Of a stretch of 64,000 bases of DNA, positions 23,301-33,059 are shown piece by piece (the first letter of the stretch is position 1; each line of letters starts with the position of its first letter). The stretch covers positions 22,191,638 to 22,255,637 of the forward strand of contig CALNVZ010003430.1 in NCBI GenBank assembly GCA_940671915.1, written 5' to 3'. Source of the DNA: Paracentrotus lividus. Taxonomy: Eukaryota; Echinodermata; Echinoidea; Camarodonta; Echinidae. The notes under the pieces were generated by a model. The model ran no database searches, had not been told where the DNA came from, and worked only from the letters and a program-made list of their open reading frames with translations. The position numbers were made by a program, and so were the translations under genes.

Positions 23301-25218
23301 TCACACAAAGTTTCAATGAAATGCAATCTCATTGTCAAAGGACCTATCTCAATGGCAATGAGATGTGTTCACAATTAGGAGTCTCTTGAGTCGTGGAGAC
23401 GTCGTGGTGACGTCTCCTGAGACTTAAGGGCGTCAGGGGAAAATGGAACAAAAGTCAAACATGGTCAATCTTTTAGTAGACCTCTTTTAATGCCAGCAAG
23501 TCAAAATTATTAAACCGTTCGATTTCTTTTAATCGTTAGCAAGTTCCGACAACGTCTGTGCGAGGTCGTGGATACTAAAGGGACGTCGCGGCAACCCCGC
23601 AAAGACGTCAAGGAGACCTGCTCACGTATTAAAGAAGTCTACTAAAAGATTGGACATGTTTGACATTATTTGATTTTTTTTCGCGACTTCCTGCAGAATC
23701 AGGAGACATCGCGGCGATCCGTCTCCGAGACTCACGAGACTCATGCATAATCGAGAACCCATGTCATTGCCAGCGAGAGAGGTCCTTTGACAAATGAGAT
23801 TGCATTTCATTGAAACTTTGTGTGACAAAAACCCCAAAACTATGAAACCAAGATTTTTATAAAAAGTTGGTTTCATACCCTAAAAACGAAAAACTTGGAA
23901 AAAACGGGTTTTGCAAATATCACCTTCAAATGACCCTAACTCTGTGACCCATTACAGTTTAGACGTAAGCAATGTCTCAAATTAAAGCTGATGAGTTACT
24001 TAGTAGTTTAGTAAACAAATCACAAAAATTAAACCATATACTCTTGAAATGACTGACCTTTGAACTTCGATTACCTTTTTTTAGGAACACACTGTATAAA
24101 CATCATTAACCCGTATATACCTTGCTTTATCCAATTCTATATCATTCATAGATATAACGCTACAACTATATAAACATCATAAACCCGTATTTTCCTTGGT
24201 TTATCCAATTCCATAAAGAAAGAATATCATTCATATATATCTCGACATCTATATAAACATCAGTATCTCATATATTTATTGTTTATAATGCAATATGCCA
24301 TAAAGAATGAACTTTATACATAATTATATCTGTAAGTAAAGTTACCCGTATCCTCTTTTATCACATGAAATTAAGAACATTTTATTATAATTTTTTTTTT
24401 TTTTTTCAAATCTTTATCTGTATCAACATTACTATCACGTTTATTTATTGTAAATGCAATTCCATAATGTACGATTAATAGTGTATTTCTTTAACTAAAT
24501 ATAAACATCATAAACCCGTATATTCCTTGCTTTATCCAATTCCATAATATAATTCATAAATATAACGCTAAAGGTAACAACACATTCTTGCAATAGGTGT
24601 ATGTATTTTTTTTTTTTGTACATAACATGTTTAACAAAATTTATTAACGCATCTGAAGATGCATGTCTTTACGCTTGATAGCAAACCAACCATTGTGCGA
24701 ATATATTCCTAGGAGGAAGAAGAAGAAGAAGAAGAAGAAGAAGTATAAGAAGAAGAAGAAGAAAAAGAAGTATAAGATATTAAGAAAAAGAAGAAGAAGA
24801 AAAAGAAGAAGAAAGAGAAGAAGTATAAGAAGAAGAAGAAGAAGAAGAAGTACATGTAGAAGAAAAAGAAGAGAAGAAGAAGAGGAAGAGAGAAAAAATA
24901 GGACTACGGTTTCAGTTTGTGTTTATTTTTTTTCTAAGTAGAAGAAGAAGAAGAAAAAAAAAGAAGAAGTAGTAGTTGAAGAAGAAGAAGAAGAAGAAGA
25001 AAGAAGAAGTGGGATAGAGTAAAGTGCCCAAAATTCGACCACTTAAGCTTTTTGCAGCTATAGTTTGAAAACGAAAAACATAACATCTTTCATTTTCAAC
25101 AGATATTAAAAGCATATTATAAATTAAATAATTATTATAATTTTTTTAAAAATCAAAAACTATTTGATAGTAAAATCGGAAGTTTTATAACACCTACCTT
25201 CTTGCCGAGATTAGACAT
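14388..25218 (-). CDS. Five-exon small-protein gene model, ~99 residues, unknown function
   Basis: Proposed coding exons on the minus strand, 5' to 3', are 25194-25218, 22177-22225, 18174-18277, 16871-16921 and 14388-14458. Exons 2-5 are bounded by AG/GT and their phases agree exactly. The total is 300 nt, 99 residues plus stop. The translation starts MSNLGKK and contains LQQPVDEGENGRSM, AFCRPLGRDHYELVKML, SEWERTQKELHDCRQGRK and DFKPFDWDSLCLTRLM, ending VIDGET. There is no signal peptide or membrane segment; the middle looks helical and charged. I do not recognise the family. Exon 1 is the weakest part. Its stronger donor (AAG|GTAGGT) gives the wrong phase, so either the GTAG|GTGTTA donor is used or an exon is missing. 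Exon 3 has a second phase-compatible acceptor near 18240. The promoter and exon 1 are duplicated at 32240-32840. Confidence 0.5.
14886..15958. mobile_element. DNA transposon with 13-bp TIR CATAGCTGCCAAC and broken zinc-finger ORF
   Basis: Perfect 13-bp inverted termini (CATAGCTGCCAAC) are flanked by direct TAATTG repeats at 14880-14885 and 15959-15964. Around 15400-15490 the plus strand encodes HAFCTICRRDISTS and, one frame away, HGGRSDIVLHTKSKLHIGN. Together these form a CxxC...HxxxxxH zinc-binding block like the BED-type fingers of hAT-related transposases, split by a frameshift. No catalytic domain remains. Near 15840-15900 there is a GCGCTTCGCGC palindrome cluster. The terminus shares TGCCAAC with the MITEs at 56 and 21604. 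It lies in the last intron of the minus-strand gene. Confidence 0.7.
16258..16733. mobile_element. Tc1/mariner-type MITE, TA target site
   Basis: Termini CAGTGCGTCCCTAAAAAA (left) and TTCAGGAATGCACTG (right) are flanked by TA (16256-16257, 16734-16735). The inverted arms extend about 70 bp inwards, including ATTTTATCATAACTTAATCTT against its complement near 16670. There is no open frame. Confidence 0.7.
17122..17618. mobile_element. TTAA-flanked foldback element
   Basis: TTAA lies at 17118-17121 and 17619-17622. The right terminus reads AGGGGAAGTTCACCCTGG on the minus strand and the left reads AGGTAAAGTTCAACCTGG. The arms (GTTATGAATATTTAAAG; GTGACGTCA; GAGCTGCTC) are complementary over most of the 500 bp. 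It lies in an intron of the minus-strand gene. Confidence 0.75.
18640..19224. mobile_element. Diverged TTAA-type foldback element
   Basis: The left end TTAA|AGGGGAATTATCCC (TTAA 18636-18639) matches the inverted right end near 19190-19224. The arms share TGAGATC...ATGGAGATC..CC and CCAATTGGCAATGCG in inverted form. The right TTAA is mutated. The direct repeats GGTTATGCCACAATACAAC...ATGACAGATACC at 18525-18585 and 19266-19325 flank it, so it may sit inside an older duplicated unit. Confidence 0.6.
19640..20065. repeat. Self-complementary TTGGTCTAA / TTAGACCAA mini-repeat array
   Basis: The left half repeats GGTCTAA/TGTCTAA-type motifs every 15-25 bp and the right half repeats TTAGACCAA in the opposite orientation. 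The whole ~420 bp is therefore a low-complexity foldback. A related array lies at 39745-40025 in a DPH7 intron. Confidence 0.7.
20227..20477. mobile_element. PIF/Harbinger-like MITE, 251 bp, TTA target site
   Basis: The inverted termini read TGCGGCGGTCACAACTCG (left) and TGCGGCGGACACAACTCG (right, minus strand), flanked by TTA at 20224-20226 and 20478-20480. Three-base TTA/TWA duplications are typical of PIF/Harbinger (family knowledge). It contains further internal inverted GTACAATGCATGTAC-like segments. Open frames inside it are incidental. Confidence 0.7.
21604..21873. mobile_element. Second copy of the CAGAGATGCCAAC MITE
   Basis: It has the same arms as the element at 56-327 (TAACATTAGAAATTAGAACG against its complement) and termini CAGGGATGCCAAC and CAGAGATGCCAAC. 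CTCTC occurs immediately outside each end (21599-21603, 21874-21878). It lies in the second intron of the minus-strand gene. Confidence 0.8.
22443..22614. mobile_element. Solo right arm of the 580-bp TTAA foldback
   Basis: This segment matches the right arm of the element at 34592-35171, with CATAGACGGAACAACTAGAC, TTTTGATGAAACTTTTTTT and GATTCTCTCCTTGGG. It ends at CCCCT|TTAA (TTAA 22615-22618). The left arm is missing. Confidence 0.7.
22755..24505. repeat. ~260-bp direct repeats flanking a foldback transposon
   Basis: The stretch at about 22775-23033 (TTTATAATGCAATATGCCAT, TTTTATCACATGAAATT, ATCAACATTA, CAATTCCATAA) recurs at about 24262-24500 in the same orientation. Shorter CATAAAGAACGAATAATCAT units surround both. 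The foldback at 23034-24094 lies between them, so a transposon appears to have inserted in a local tandem array. Confidence 0.7.
23034..24094. mobile_element. 1.06-kb foldback (mariner-type ends, TA target)
   Basis: Termini start CAGTGTGTTCCT and are flanked by TA at 23032-23033 and 24095-24096. The arms are about 350 bp, nearly perfectly complementary, and include GGTAATCGAAGTTCAAAGGTC and CCTAAAAACGAAAAACTTGG. The centre has a second nested inverted repeat (CAATCTTTTAGTAGAC against GTCTACTAAAAGATTG) and many GAGACGTC-like motifs. No gene is seen. Confidence 0.8.
24715..25015. repeat. (GAA)n microsatellite next to the exon-1 region
   Basis: Two GAA tracts on the plus strand are separated by a ~50-bp unique stretch containing GTTTCAGTTTGTGTTT. 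The same arrangement, on the same strand, adjoins the inverted copy of the promoter at 32845-33045. It encodes only false Lys/Arg-rich frames. Confidence 0.9.
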
Positions 25219-25470
25219 ACCGTTGCATAAATTTGACCAGGCGTGAAAAGTCAATACGCACCGCACGCCGCTGAAATCTTGGCTCACTTGCAGCACCGGT
25301 ACCACATCGTGCTCTGCCGACAACTTGGGCCGCCGCTGCATGAATACCCGGTCGAAACTAGGGCAGAGAAAAAAATCTTGCAAGTCCCATGATTGCAGTG
25401 TTGTAACGACTAGCACTGTGGAGTCACTTCCGGGTTTCTTTTTTCAGTAGGATAGTTACGATCGGGGCTC
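25219..25470 (-). promoter_or_regulatory. Candidate promoter and 5' UTR of the small-protein gene
   Basis: This is GC- and CpG-richer than its surroundings. On the minus strand it carries CCCGGAAGTG at 25425-25434, matching the ETS-family core CCGGAAGT common near housekeeping transcription starts, followed by TGACTC. The same ETS site is kept at 32411-32420 in the diverged duplicate. The upstream in-frame extension in this copy (Met at 25416) is not kept in the duplicate, which favours the ATG at 25216-25218. No TATA box is seen. Confidence 0.4.
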
Positions 25471-25618
25471 GAACGTGGCAAAAAACTGCGTCATGAAACC
25501 TCAAATTTTCGGAGTTTAAACGCATTTTTCCCGATCGTTTTTTCTTAACTTTTCGCTAAGCGTGCAGGGGTTTCAAAATTTTGAGCAAAATCTGGGATTT
25601 TAGGAGCAAAATTAAGGT

Positions 25619-25718
25619 NNNNNNNNNNNNNNNNNNNNNNNNNNNNNNNNNNNNNNNNNNNNNNNNNNNNNNNNNNNNNNNNNNNNNNNNNNNNNNNNNN
25701 NNNNNNNNNNNNNNNNNN
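25619..25718. other. Assembly gap, 100 N
   Basis: Exactly 100 N, a conventional placeholder, so the true gap size is unknown. A C-run followed by an A-run lies at the right edge, and such tracts are typical assembly breakers. Confidence 0.98.
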
Positions 25719-25719
25719 G

Positions 25720-28460
25720 TCCCCCCCCCCCAAAAAAAAAAACAAAAAAAAAAAAAAATCGGGCAGTCAAGCTTTATATACAGCATACATGTTTGCTCCT
25801 GATGGTAGCGTGCTGTCAAAATTCCAGCAAAAGCAATCCCTTTACAGATGTTACGTGTGTCTTACCGCGCTGAGTTGCGTGGGGGGGGGGGGGGCGGACT
25901 TTGTGGTTGTTATAATTAACTTCTTAATCGACAAGTTACATCATGAATTTTAATTTTTCTTTTTATCAATAAATTGATATTCGGCACGTGAAAAATCAGT
26001 AGGCTTATTGTTCTAGATGTACTTTTTTTCATGATTTCATCTTTTCACTCTCTCTGGCAGGTTCTTTTGCGTTAGAAAAAATAAAAAATAAATAAGTGCA
26101 AACGTTCTTGTAGCTGCACCAGAATAAGGGGGGTGGGGAGGCGATAGGAGATATCTATCATCATCCATCAATATTATTATTATCATCTACTCATCATCAT
26201 CATTGTTTTGTACCTGCATGTTACATGCATGTGTAGGCCTATATAGCTAGATATGATTTTCAAGGATGGCTACAGAAATGTATACCAAAGCTATATAGCG
26301 CCTAAGGAACGAAGGATATTAATCAAGACCAGCTACCAAGGGGGCGGAAATACAGAATAACATAAAATACATGAATAGAAATTAAAATTAAGCAATCATT
26401 CGATAATATATATAAAAATCAATAAATATAAATAACAAGAAATATTATAATAAATTAATTTAGATATATAAAATAAAATAAAATAAATAAGGATTATAGA
26501 TTTAATAAGAATTAAGATAACAAACGTCAAAATAAGAAAATAAAATAAATAAAAATATAATAAATTACGGACAATAGATAAATTGAGTAGATAGTGTTTC
26601 CAGTGTGATTTTGGGTTTATCATAACTCGCACATAGGTTAAATTATTTGTTGTAGCGAGATGGGCGACGTTGATTATCAGGACACCCATCAGGATATCAG
26701 GATTTATCAGAAAATTGAGCCTAGTTTGTCGTCTCAGGATTTAAGCAAAAATATAAATTGTTGATATACTTGATCATCATCAATATTTGTTACATTTTTG
26801 TTATTATGTTTATGTTTTTTCTATAGTTTCGGGCGTTTTGTTTTGTTTACTAAATTTTGGAGGGATGTGCGCGTGCCGGGAGGGGGTTACGTTTTCGTGA
26901 CCCGTAAGACACATATATAATTTTCTAAGAAGATGCGTAATTGAGTCAATTTAAGTGTGATTCGTGTGTACCTCCTGCGCTACAACTGATGATCACCCAT
27001 TACGAAGAAATTATACTTTTATTTTATTCATATGCCAAAAAAAATTAATTATGTAAACCACCACACAAATGGCCCCAAGAATACGCTACTCAACTAAATG
27101 CCGCCAGCTTTTGGTCAAGCAACGCTGACGTCGCATACCTAAACAACAATCCGAGCACGGACGAGCAGCTTCACTTGATCGAATGAGAATATCCTACCTA
27201 ATGCCCATGAAACTAATTAAGCCTGAATTTATTATCGTAAACATTGTAATAGAAAAGGAAATATTTGGCAGTTTATTTGGTAGACACGACAGCTATTAAC
27301 AGCAGACATTGACAGCATTATGCGCTATATTTGGCGAATCGTGCTCTGCAGAAAAAATAGCCAACAAAAATTGGCATGTATGGACTGGATTCTGCGGTAA
27401 CGCAAGTGACCGTCGTCATGATCGCAAGTAACGGAGATAATAAAAATTGATTGGAGATGAAATAATGAAATACGTCAATAATGACCGCTGCTCTCAAATC
27501 TTTTAAAACTTTTCCAACGTATGAGTTAGCTAGCGCTCCCTACTAGACTGGGCAACTTCTCGATCTCATGATGATTGATTGGATCTACTTAACGTTAGAA
27601 ACTATGTTGCTTTTAGATCACTAATACATGAAAAAAAAAATGGACAAGGGAAAAAGCTTTACCTCATCTTTTTGCCACAGATTGCAAGAGTGACCCTCCT
27701 AATACGCGAGATGGCCGTGGGCCAAACTACACCCCATGAATCGGTGGCTGGCATCATCTAGTACATGCCTGTGCAATAAATCTCAATGCGATAAAAACCT
27801 GCAGGTTGCAGGCAGAGCCTGGCTACGCGTTGGTAGTTGGCTCCAATGTCCTCTTGGCATTTTGTCAATATTGTATTGAACTCGCTTATCCTCGTAACCG
27901 ATATTTCTTGAAAAGTTCTTCTGTCCAAATCGTACATTTCAAATACGGATGTGTGCGGTCCAGATCTGAATACTCGCTCACGTCTCCTATGCAGCCATCT
28001 GCAAGAACTTGCATGTAATGCTTTCCATTGCCTTTGCGTGTGTCAATGGTGATTGGACTTGTCGGATAAAATTGGTACTTTGTCATAGTAAAAGGCATCC
28101 GACAGCATTTCATTAACTTGGGATGAAATACTACACTTGTCGATTTTTATGACAAAGTTCATAAATGGAACTTGTCGGATAAAAAAAAAATTGTCGGATA
28201 AAAAACAGGACTTGTCGGGATAAAACGTCCGCACAAGTCCTTTGATGAAACGCCCCCCTGGAAATCGTTATTCATATACTAATGTAATATACGATAGTAA
28301 ATGTTACATGATGATCCTTAATTATTTAATTGACTTCCTTGAAAAAATTGGTTAAAATCATCAACTCTATCTGCGCATCATTTCGGTAGTTCAACATCCA
28401 CGCGACGATATACACAATACCCTGCAGTTGAACGTCACCCTCAGAGTGTACTAGAGTACA
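25720..28460. other. Intergenic, AT-rich; short TTGTCGGATAAA repeats near its end
   Basis: No gene is recognised. 26380-26590 is very AT-rich. Between 28055 and 28225 the motif CTTGTCGGATAAAA occurs about four times with variable spacers, suggesting part of a dispersed repeat. Confidence 0.45.
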
Positions 28461-28462
28461 CT

Positions 28463-31400
28463 CAGGGCCTATCAAGTCAGCTTGAAATGAAAAAGTAGGA
28501 GAAAAGTAGGGAGCAAAAATTTCCAAAAAGTAGGATAAAAGTAGGATTCAATCTTTCAAAAAAGTAGTATAAAAGTAGGATTTAATCTACAAAAAAAGGA
28601 AAAAGAACTGTACATTAATAAGACGCAAAAAACAAACTTGTTATACAATTTTCAGTCAAGTATAATATTTGTTTTTGAAAGTTAGATAGTCTAATAAAGG
28701 TTGGTGCTAAGAGCTATTAGAACAATACATGTAACTATTCATTATGATCATTCACCTGTTTATGAATGGAATCCCCTAATATGTCCTAATAAACATTCTG
28801 GCGATCATATTGAAACTGTTCGGATGGAGTTATAGTTAGAACAAGTTCAACAGGCTACATGTAACATGTAGATTAAAAAATGGCTGCACTTAAATTACAT
28901 CTCAATGATAACACCCAAGGGAAAAATGAATTACTATTTGCGAGTGTACAGTTTGGCATTGTATCCTTTTTCAATAGATCCAATCATCATACTCAAAGGT
29001 CAAGGCAGTATCATCGATACCCCACCCTCAGATGATGAATTACATGTATCATATCTAGATCAATGTTTAGATGAAAGTCAAACCTATCTTTTATTTTTAG
29101 ATTGAATCTGAGATTAAGCATGAGGATATCCAATGGCCCTAAGAGATTATCAAACTGATGCTGTTAACAAACAGTTGATCCAATGTATGACTTATACTCA
29201 TTTCTTCTTTTTACAGCAAAAACAGACCAGCGGGATTCCCCCTCTACCAAAAATGGTCAAATATCAAAAAGACACTTGATTGTTAATGCACCCAGACTGC
29301 ACTTGTCGGGTCAGGGGATTTTTCAATTTCTAGTGATTTTACTGATCTCACATGTCTTTCATGAAGACTTGCCAGTCCTCTTTTCCATAGTGCCATGTAG
29401 AGATCTTGAAGAAATTACTGATTTTCTGCTTAAAGCATGCTATTCACCTTTCATAGCCAGTAACCTTGTATGAGTTGAAGCAAATTTATTTCATAGAGAC
29501 CAAGATCTACTGGTTTCAGCAGTCTTCCTTCCGCAAAAGGGGATGTCTTCAGATATTATAGAAGATCCAGAAACCACAGTCTCCATCATCATCTCCAAGC
29601 TAACGCAGGCCACATTTGTAAGGCATTATACATTAGGCCACATGGTAGAATAAATAACAAAAGGATGAAATACACCATACCCAGTCAATTCCCATTGCCA
29701 GTGAGATTTCAGTTTACATAATTTCAGAATTTTTGTTTACATCTGCAGCTAAGATTGACAAGCTGCTTGTAGTGGTAAATGGTTAACCTTCTTCTCACGA
29801 GGATCAGGTGTTGCCTGTCCCAACTTTCTATTCTTGTGCATGCCCAACATCAAAGCTGAGCGTAAGATTTATCTATCCTTACAATAGTATTTGATCATCT
29901 CTGCGTAAACATTTTTGGAAATAACAATATCACACTGATTCTGGCGTTCTTTGCATTCCCAATTTCATCTGCTATCCAGTAGTTGGACTAAGGCCATCAG
30001 AGGCCTAAAGATGGTACCTTTAATAGGACCTGTAGAATTCCATTGGTTTAACTAATTTGAGAAGACATTGGCATGAAATATTTTGGAAGCACCATGCATA
30101 ATGCAAGCTTGAATTTAATTTGAGTATTAACCTCAATGAACAGAGGATTTTGGTTTAGATATTTTCCAGGGGTCTGGCATTCAAGCCACAGGTTCTATAA
30201 TTACATGTATGTTACCATGACTGGGTATGTTTTCTGTTCACTTGGTGGTACAAAAAAATTTAATTTCCAATAAATCTTGCATGTGCAAAATCACCATGCT
30301 TTTTTTCAGTTCGCATGCCTATTAATGTAAACTTGGAAGAAACCTGAAATTATACAACTCTGGATACCGTGTGCATTGTATGCAGTCTCTGCCACTTGAG
30401 TTCAAGCTTGTAACCTAACATCATTTTCTTGGAAATTGTTTTTGGAAAGAGGCCTTGCGTGTTAATTTATGGTGTAAAAAAGAGAAATATCAATTGATAA
30501 ACTCCTAATTCACTGGATCACATGCTTTTTGCATTGAAAATCCATCAATACATGTAAGTAGAGCATGTCCCACAAAAATTTTAATGGCACTCTAGATGTG
30601 TACATAATATCAAAATTACAACATAATATAAATATCAACTGGATGCAATTTTATGTGATATGGTCCAATAATCACAAAGATTAAAGAGCATTTGTTCATG
30701 ACACATCAGAAAACCTCTCCATCCAAGCTTTGTATTAAGTAGTATACATGTATAGTCAGGTTCAGCGAACAACATGTTTAGTATAATTTTTATGTTTCAT
30801 TAAAGATATCATGCCAATTTTCTTCATCTTTTATTAAAAAAAATTATTAATATGTGCCCACAAGTTGTGGGTCCAAATTCTAAAAAAAATAAAATAAAAT
30901 AAGAGTGAATGAAGATGTAATTGGACTACGTACTTTATTCAATGTAATAACGAAACTTGGACTGAGAGGTTTTCTGATGAGTGCTGAAAGAAGGCTCATA
31001 TATCAATGTGTTCAATGGAAAATATGGCATAAAAATTTAAGCCAGTTCTATCAAACAAATGCTAGTTTACGATTATATAATCATATACAATGATTTGCTA
31101 ATTTTCAAATCATACTCATTTAACTTGCCATTAGCCTTTCCTGTTGGACACACTGCAGTATGGCGTACACAATTTGAAAAGTAAAAAGGAAAATAATCAT
31201 GCTCCACATTTGTAGATTACTGCATGCGTATAGATCTGGAATAAAGATGAACTTATAGTCAAAGGATACAATGCCAAAGCTGAGTTGGCACTCTAAACAA
31301 TGTAAGGCACATAAATTTATCTCAGTTGTCATAATTGAAAAATTTTCAATCTACAATCTCAGCTCAGATCCCAACATCAGAAACAGCTTCAACATTAGGT

Positions 31401-31680
31401 GATTCCATTCATAGACAAATGGTAGTTACAATACTCTGTGCCTTGAAAAACCTATAGAGACTCATACACCAAACAAGCATTAAACTAGACTGAAAATTCT
31501 GTCTCATATCAAACCTATGGCTAAGCCTACAATTTTTTTTTTCTTTTTTTTTTTCACTTTTTTCAAAAAAGTAGTTAAAAAGTAGGAAAAGTAGGAGATT
31601 TCAAAGAAAAAGTAGGATAAGTAGGAGGTTGACAAAAAAGTAGTGAAAAAGTAGGAAAAGTAGGAGTGCTTGAAGGCCTG
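28463..31680. mobile_element. Candidate 3.2-kb element bracketed by AAAAGTAGGA repeats
   Basis: The left end reads CAGGGCCTATCAAG followed by several AAAAGTAGGA copies (28490-28600). The right end has AAAAAGTAGGAAAAGTAGG copies (31570-31665), then TGCTTGAAGGCCTG, which inverts to CAGGCCTTCAAG. Imperfect inverted ends starting CAGG suggest an hAT-like element, but no clean 8-bp duplication is seen (ACACT occurs near both ends). The 3 kb inside has no recognisable transposase and may be an old internal deletion or two independent repeats. Confidence 0.4.
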
Positions 31681-31854
31681 CACACTAGTCTTTCACGCCC
31701 AGGCAGGAGGCTAATTTCATGAACTATCAAACCAGAATATTGAGAAGCCAGAGGATTTTTGTGACATGCTATCTGTTTGAACAACATATATATGCTATAT
31801 ATTATCTGTAGAACCCAATTTAATGGAAATTCATCCCCTTCTTAATTCAACTTT

Positions 31855-32245
31855 AAGGTATTTAACGTTAGTATGATTTTTTTGTGATTCTTTTTTTTTC
31901 CGTTGACTTCAGTGACGATGTGTGCATGTGATATGAGTTGATTGGAGTGTGTTTGAGTGTGGTTTTGGGGTTCTATTTTCCATATTGTCTGAAACCGGTC
32001 GAATCTCGCAAGGTCAAATTTCGGGGCAATTCTTCTACACGATTTTTTTTTTTTTTTTTGCTTTTTGTTTTGTTTTGCCTAGAGTAAAGTGCGAAATTCG
32101 CCCTTGCGAGATTCGACCAGTTTCAGACAAATAGGGAAAATGAACCTCAAACACCTCCAATCAACTCATTCCAAGCACACATCGTCACTGAATACAAAAA
32201 AAAAAAAAAGAATCTAAAAAAAATCATACTAATACCTTATTTTGC
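31855..32245. repeat. ~390-bp imperfect palindrome
   Basis: The left arm (TTAGTATGATTTTTTT, CAGTGACGATGTGTGC, GAGTTGATTGGAG, GTCGAATCTCGCAAGG) is repeated inverted on the right, with a T-rich centre near 32045-32075. No clear target duplication is identifiable. It abuts the inverted promoter copy directly. Confidence 0.75.
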
Positions 32246-32840
32246 TCTAAAATCCAGATTTTGCTCCAAAAGTTGAAGCCCTGCGCGCGTAAGCGAACGC
32301 TAAAGAAAATCGATCAGGAAAAATGCGTTTAAACTCGAAATTTGAGGTTTGATGACGCGAGTTTTTTTGCTAGTTCGAGCCGATCATAACTATCCTCTGA
32401 AAAAAGAAACCCGGAAGTGACTCTACAGTTAGAGTTACAACACTGCAATCATTGTGACTTGCAAGATTTTTTCTCTGCCTGATGTTTCGACCGGGTATTC
32501 ACGCCGCGGCGGCCCCGGTCTGTCGCAGAGCGCATGTGCTACCGGTGCTTGCGAGTGAGCTAAGATTTCAGCGGCGCGCGGTGCGTATTCGACTTTTCTA
32601 AACTGTCGATATTTTTGCAACGGTAATGTCTGAATCTGGCAAGGAAGTAGGTGTTATAAACTTCGCCGATTTTAACTATCAAATAGTTTTTGATTTTTAA
32701 ATTTTTTTTAACAATTATTTAATTTATAATATGCTTCTTATATCTGTTGATAATGAAAGATGATATGTTTTTCATTTTCAAACTAGAGCTGCGAAAAGCT
32801 TAAGTGGTCGAATTTTGGGCACTTTACTCTACTTATTAGG
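32240..32840 (+). pseudogene. Inverted duplicate of promoter and exon 1 of the small-protein gene
   Basis: The plus strand matches the minus strand of about 25016-25618 along its length. Shared landmarks are TTTTGCTC...ATCCAGATTTTGCTC, CCCGGAAGTGACTC, ACAACACTGCAATCAT, CGACCGGGTATTCA, the ATG at 32626-32628 (MSESGKE against MSNLGKK), the GTAGGTGTTATAAA donor and TCAAAAACTATTTGATAG in inverted form. No downstream exon resembling exon 2 was found on the plus strand, so it is either a dead partial copy or the start of a divergent transcript. Confidence 0.65.
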
Positions 32841-32844
32841 GACG

Positions 32845-33000
32845 AAGAAAAAAGAATTATAAGAAGAAGAAGAAGCATAAGAAGAAAAAGAAGAAGAAGA
32901 AAAAGAAAAAGAAGAAGAAGAAGAAAAAGAAGAAGAAAAAGAAGAAACAAGAAGAAAAAGAAAAAGAAGAAGAAGAAAAAGAAGAGAAGAGAGAAAAAAA
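32845..33000. repeat. (GAA)n microsatellite
   Basis: A plus-strand GAA/AAAAG tract followed by TATGGTTTGAGTTTGTG, the same flank as at 24905. Relative to the duplicated promoter it lies in the opposite orientation to the first copy. Confidence 0.9.
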
Positions 33001-33059
33001 CAGGCCTATACCTATGGTTTGAGTTTGTGTTTTTTTTTTTTTTCAAGTAGGGTCTAACG

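Noticed and set aside
24663-24941. 92-residue Lys/Arg-rich frame
   Set aside because: Pure product of the GAA/AAG microsatellite.
25219-25416. N-terminal extension of the small protein starting at Met 25416
   Set aside because: The frame is not preserved in the duplicate at 32400-32625, whereas the ATG and following codons are.
25545-25819. Open frames reading through the N run
   Set aside because: They exist only because unknown bases cannot create stops.
29183-29473. 96-residue plus frame preceded by an acceptor-like TTTTTACAG
   Set aside because: No matching donor, neighbouring exon or recognisable motif, and it lies within a candidate transposon.
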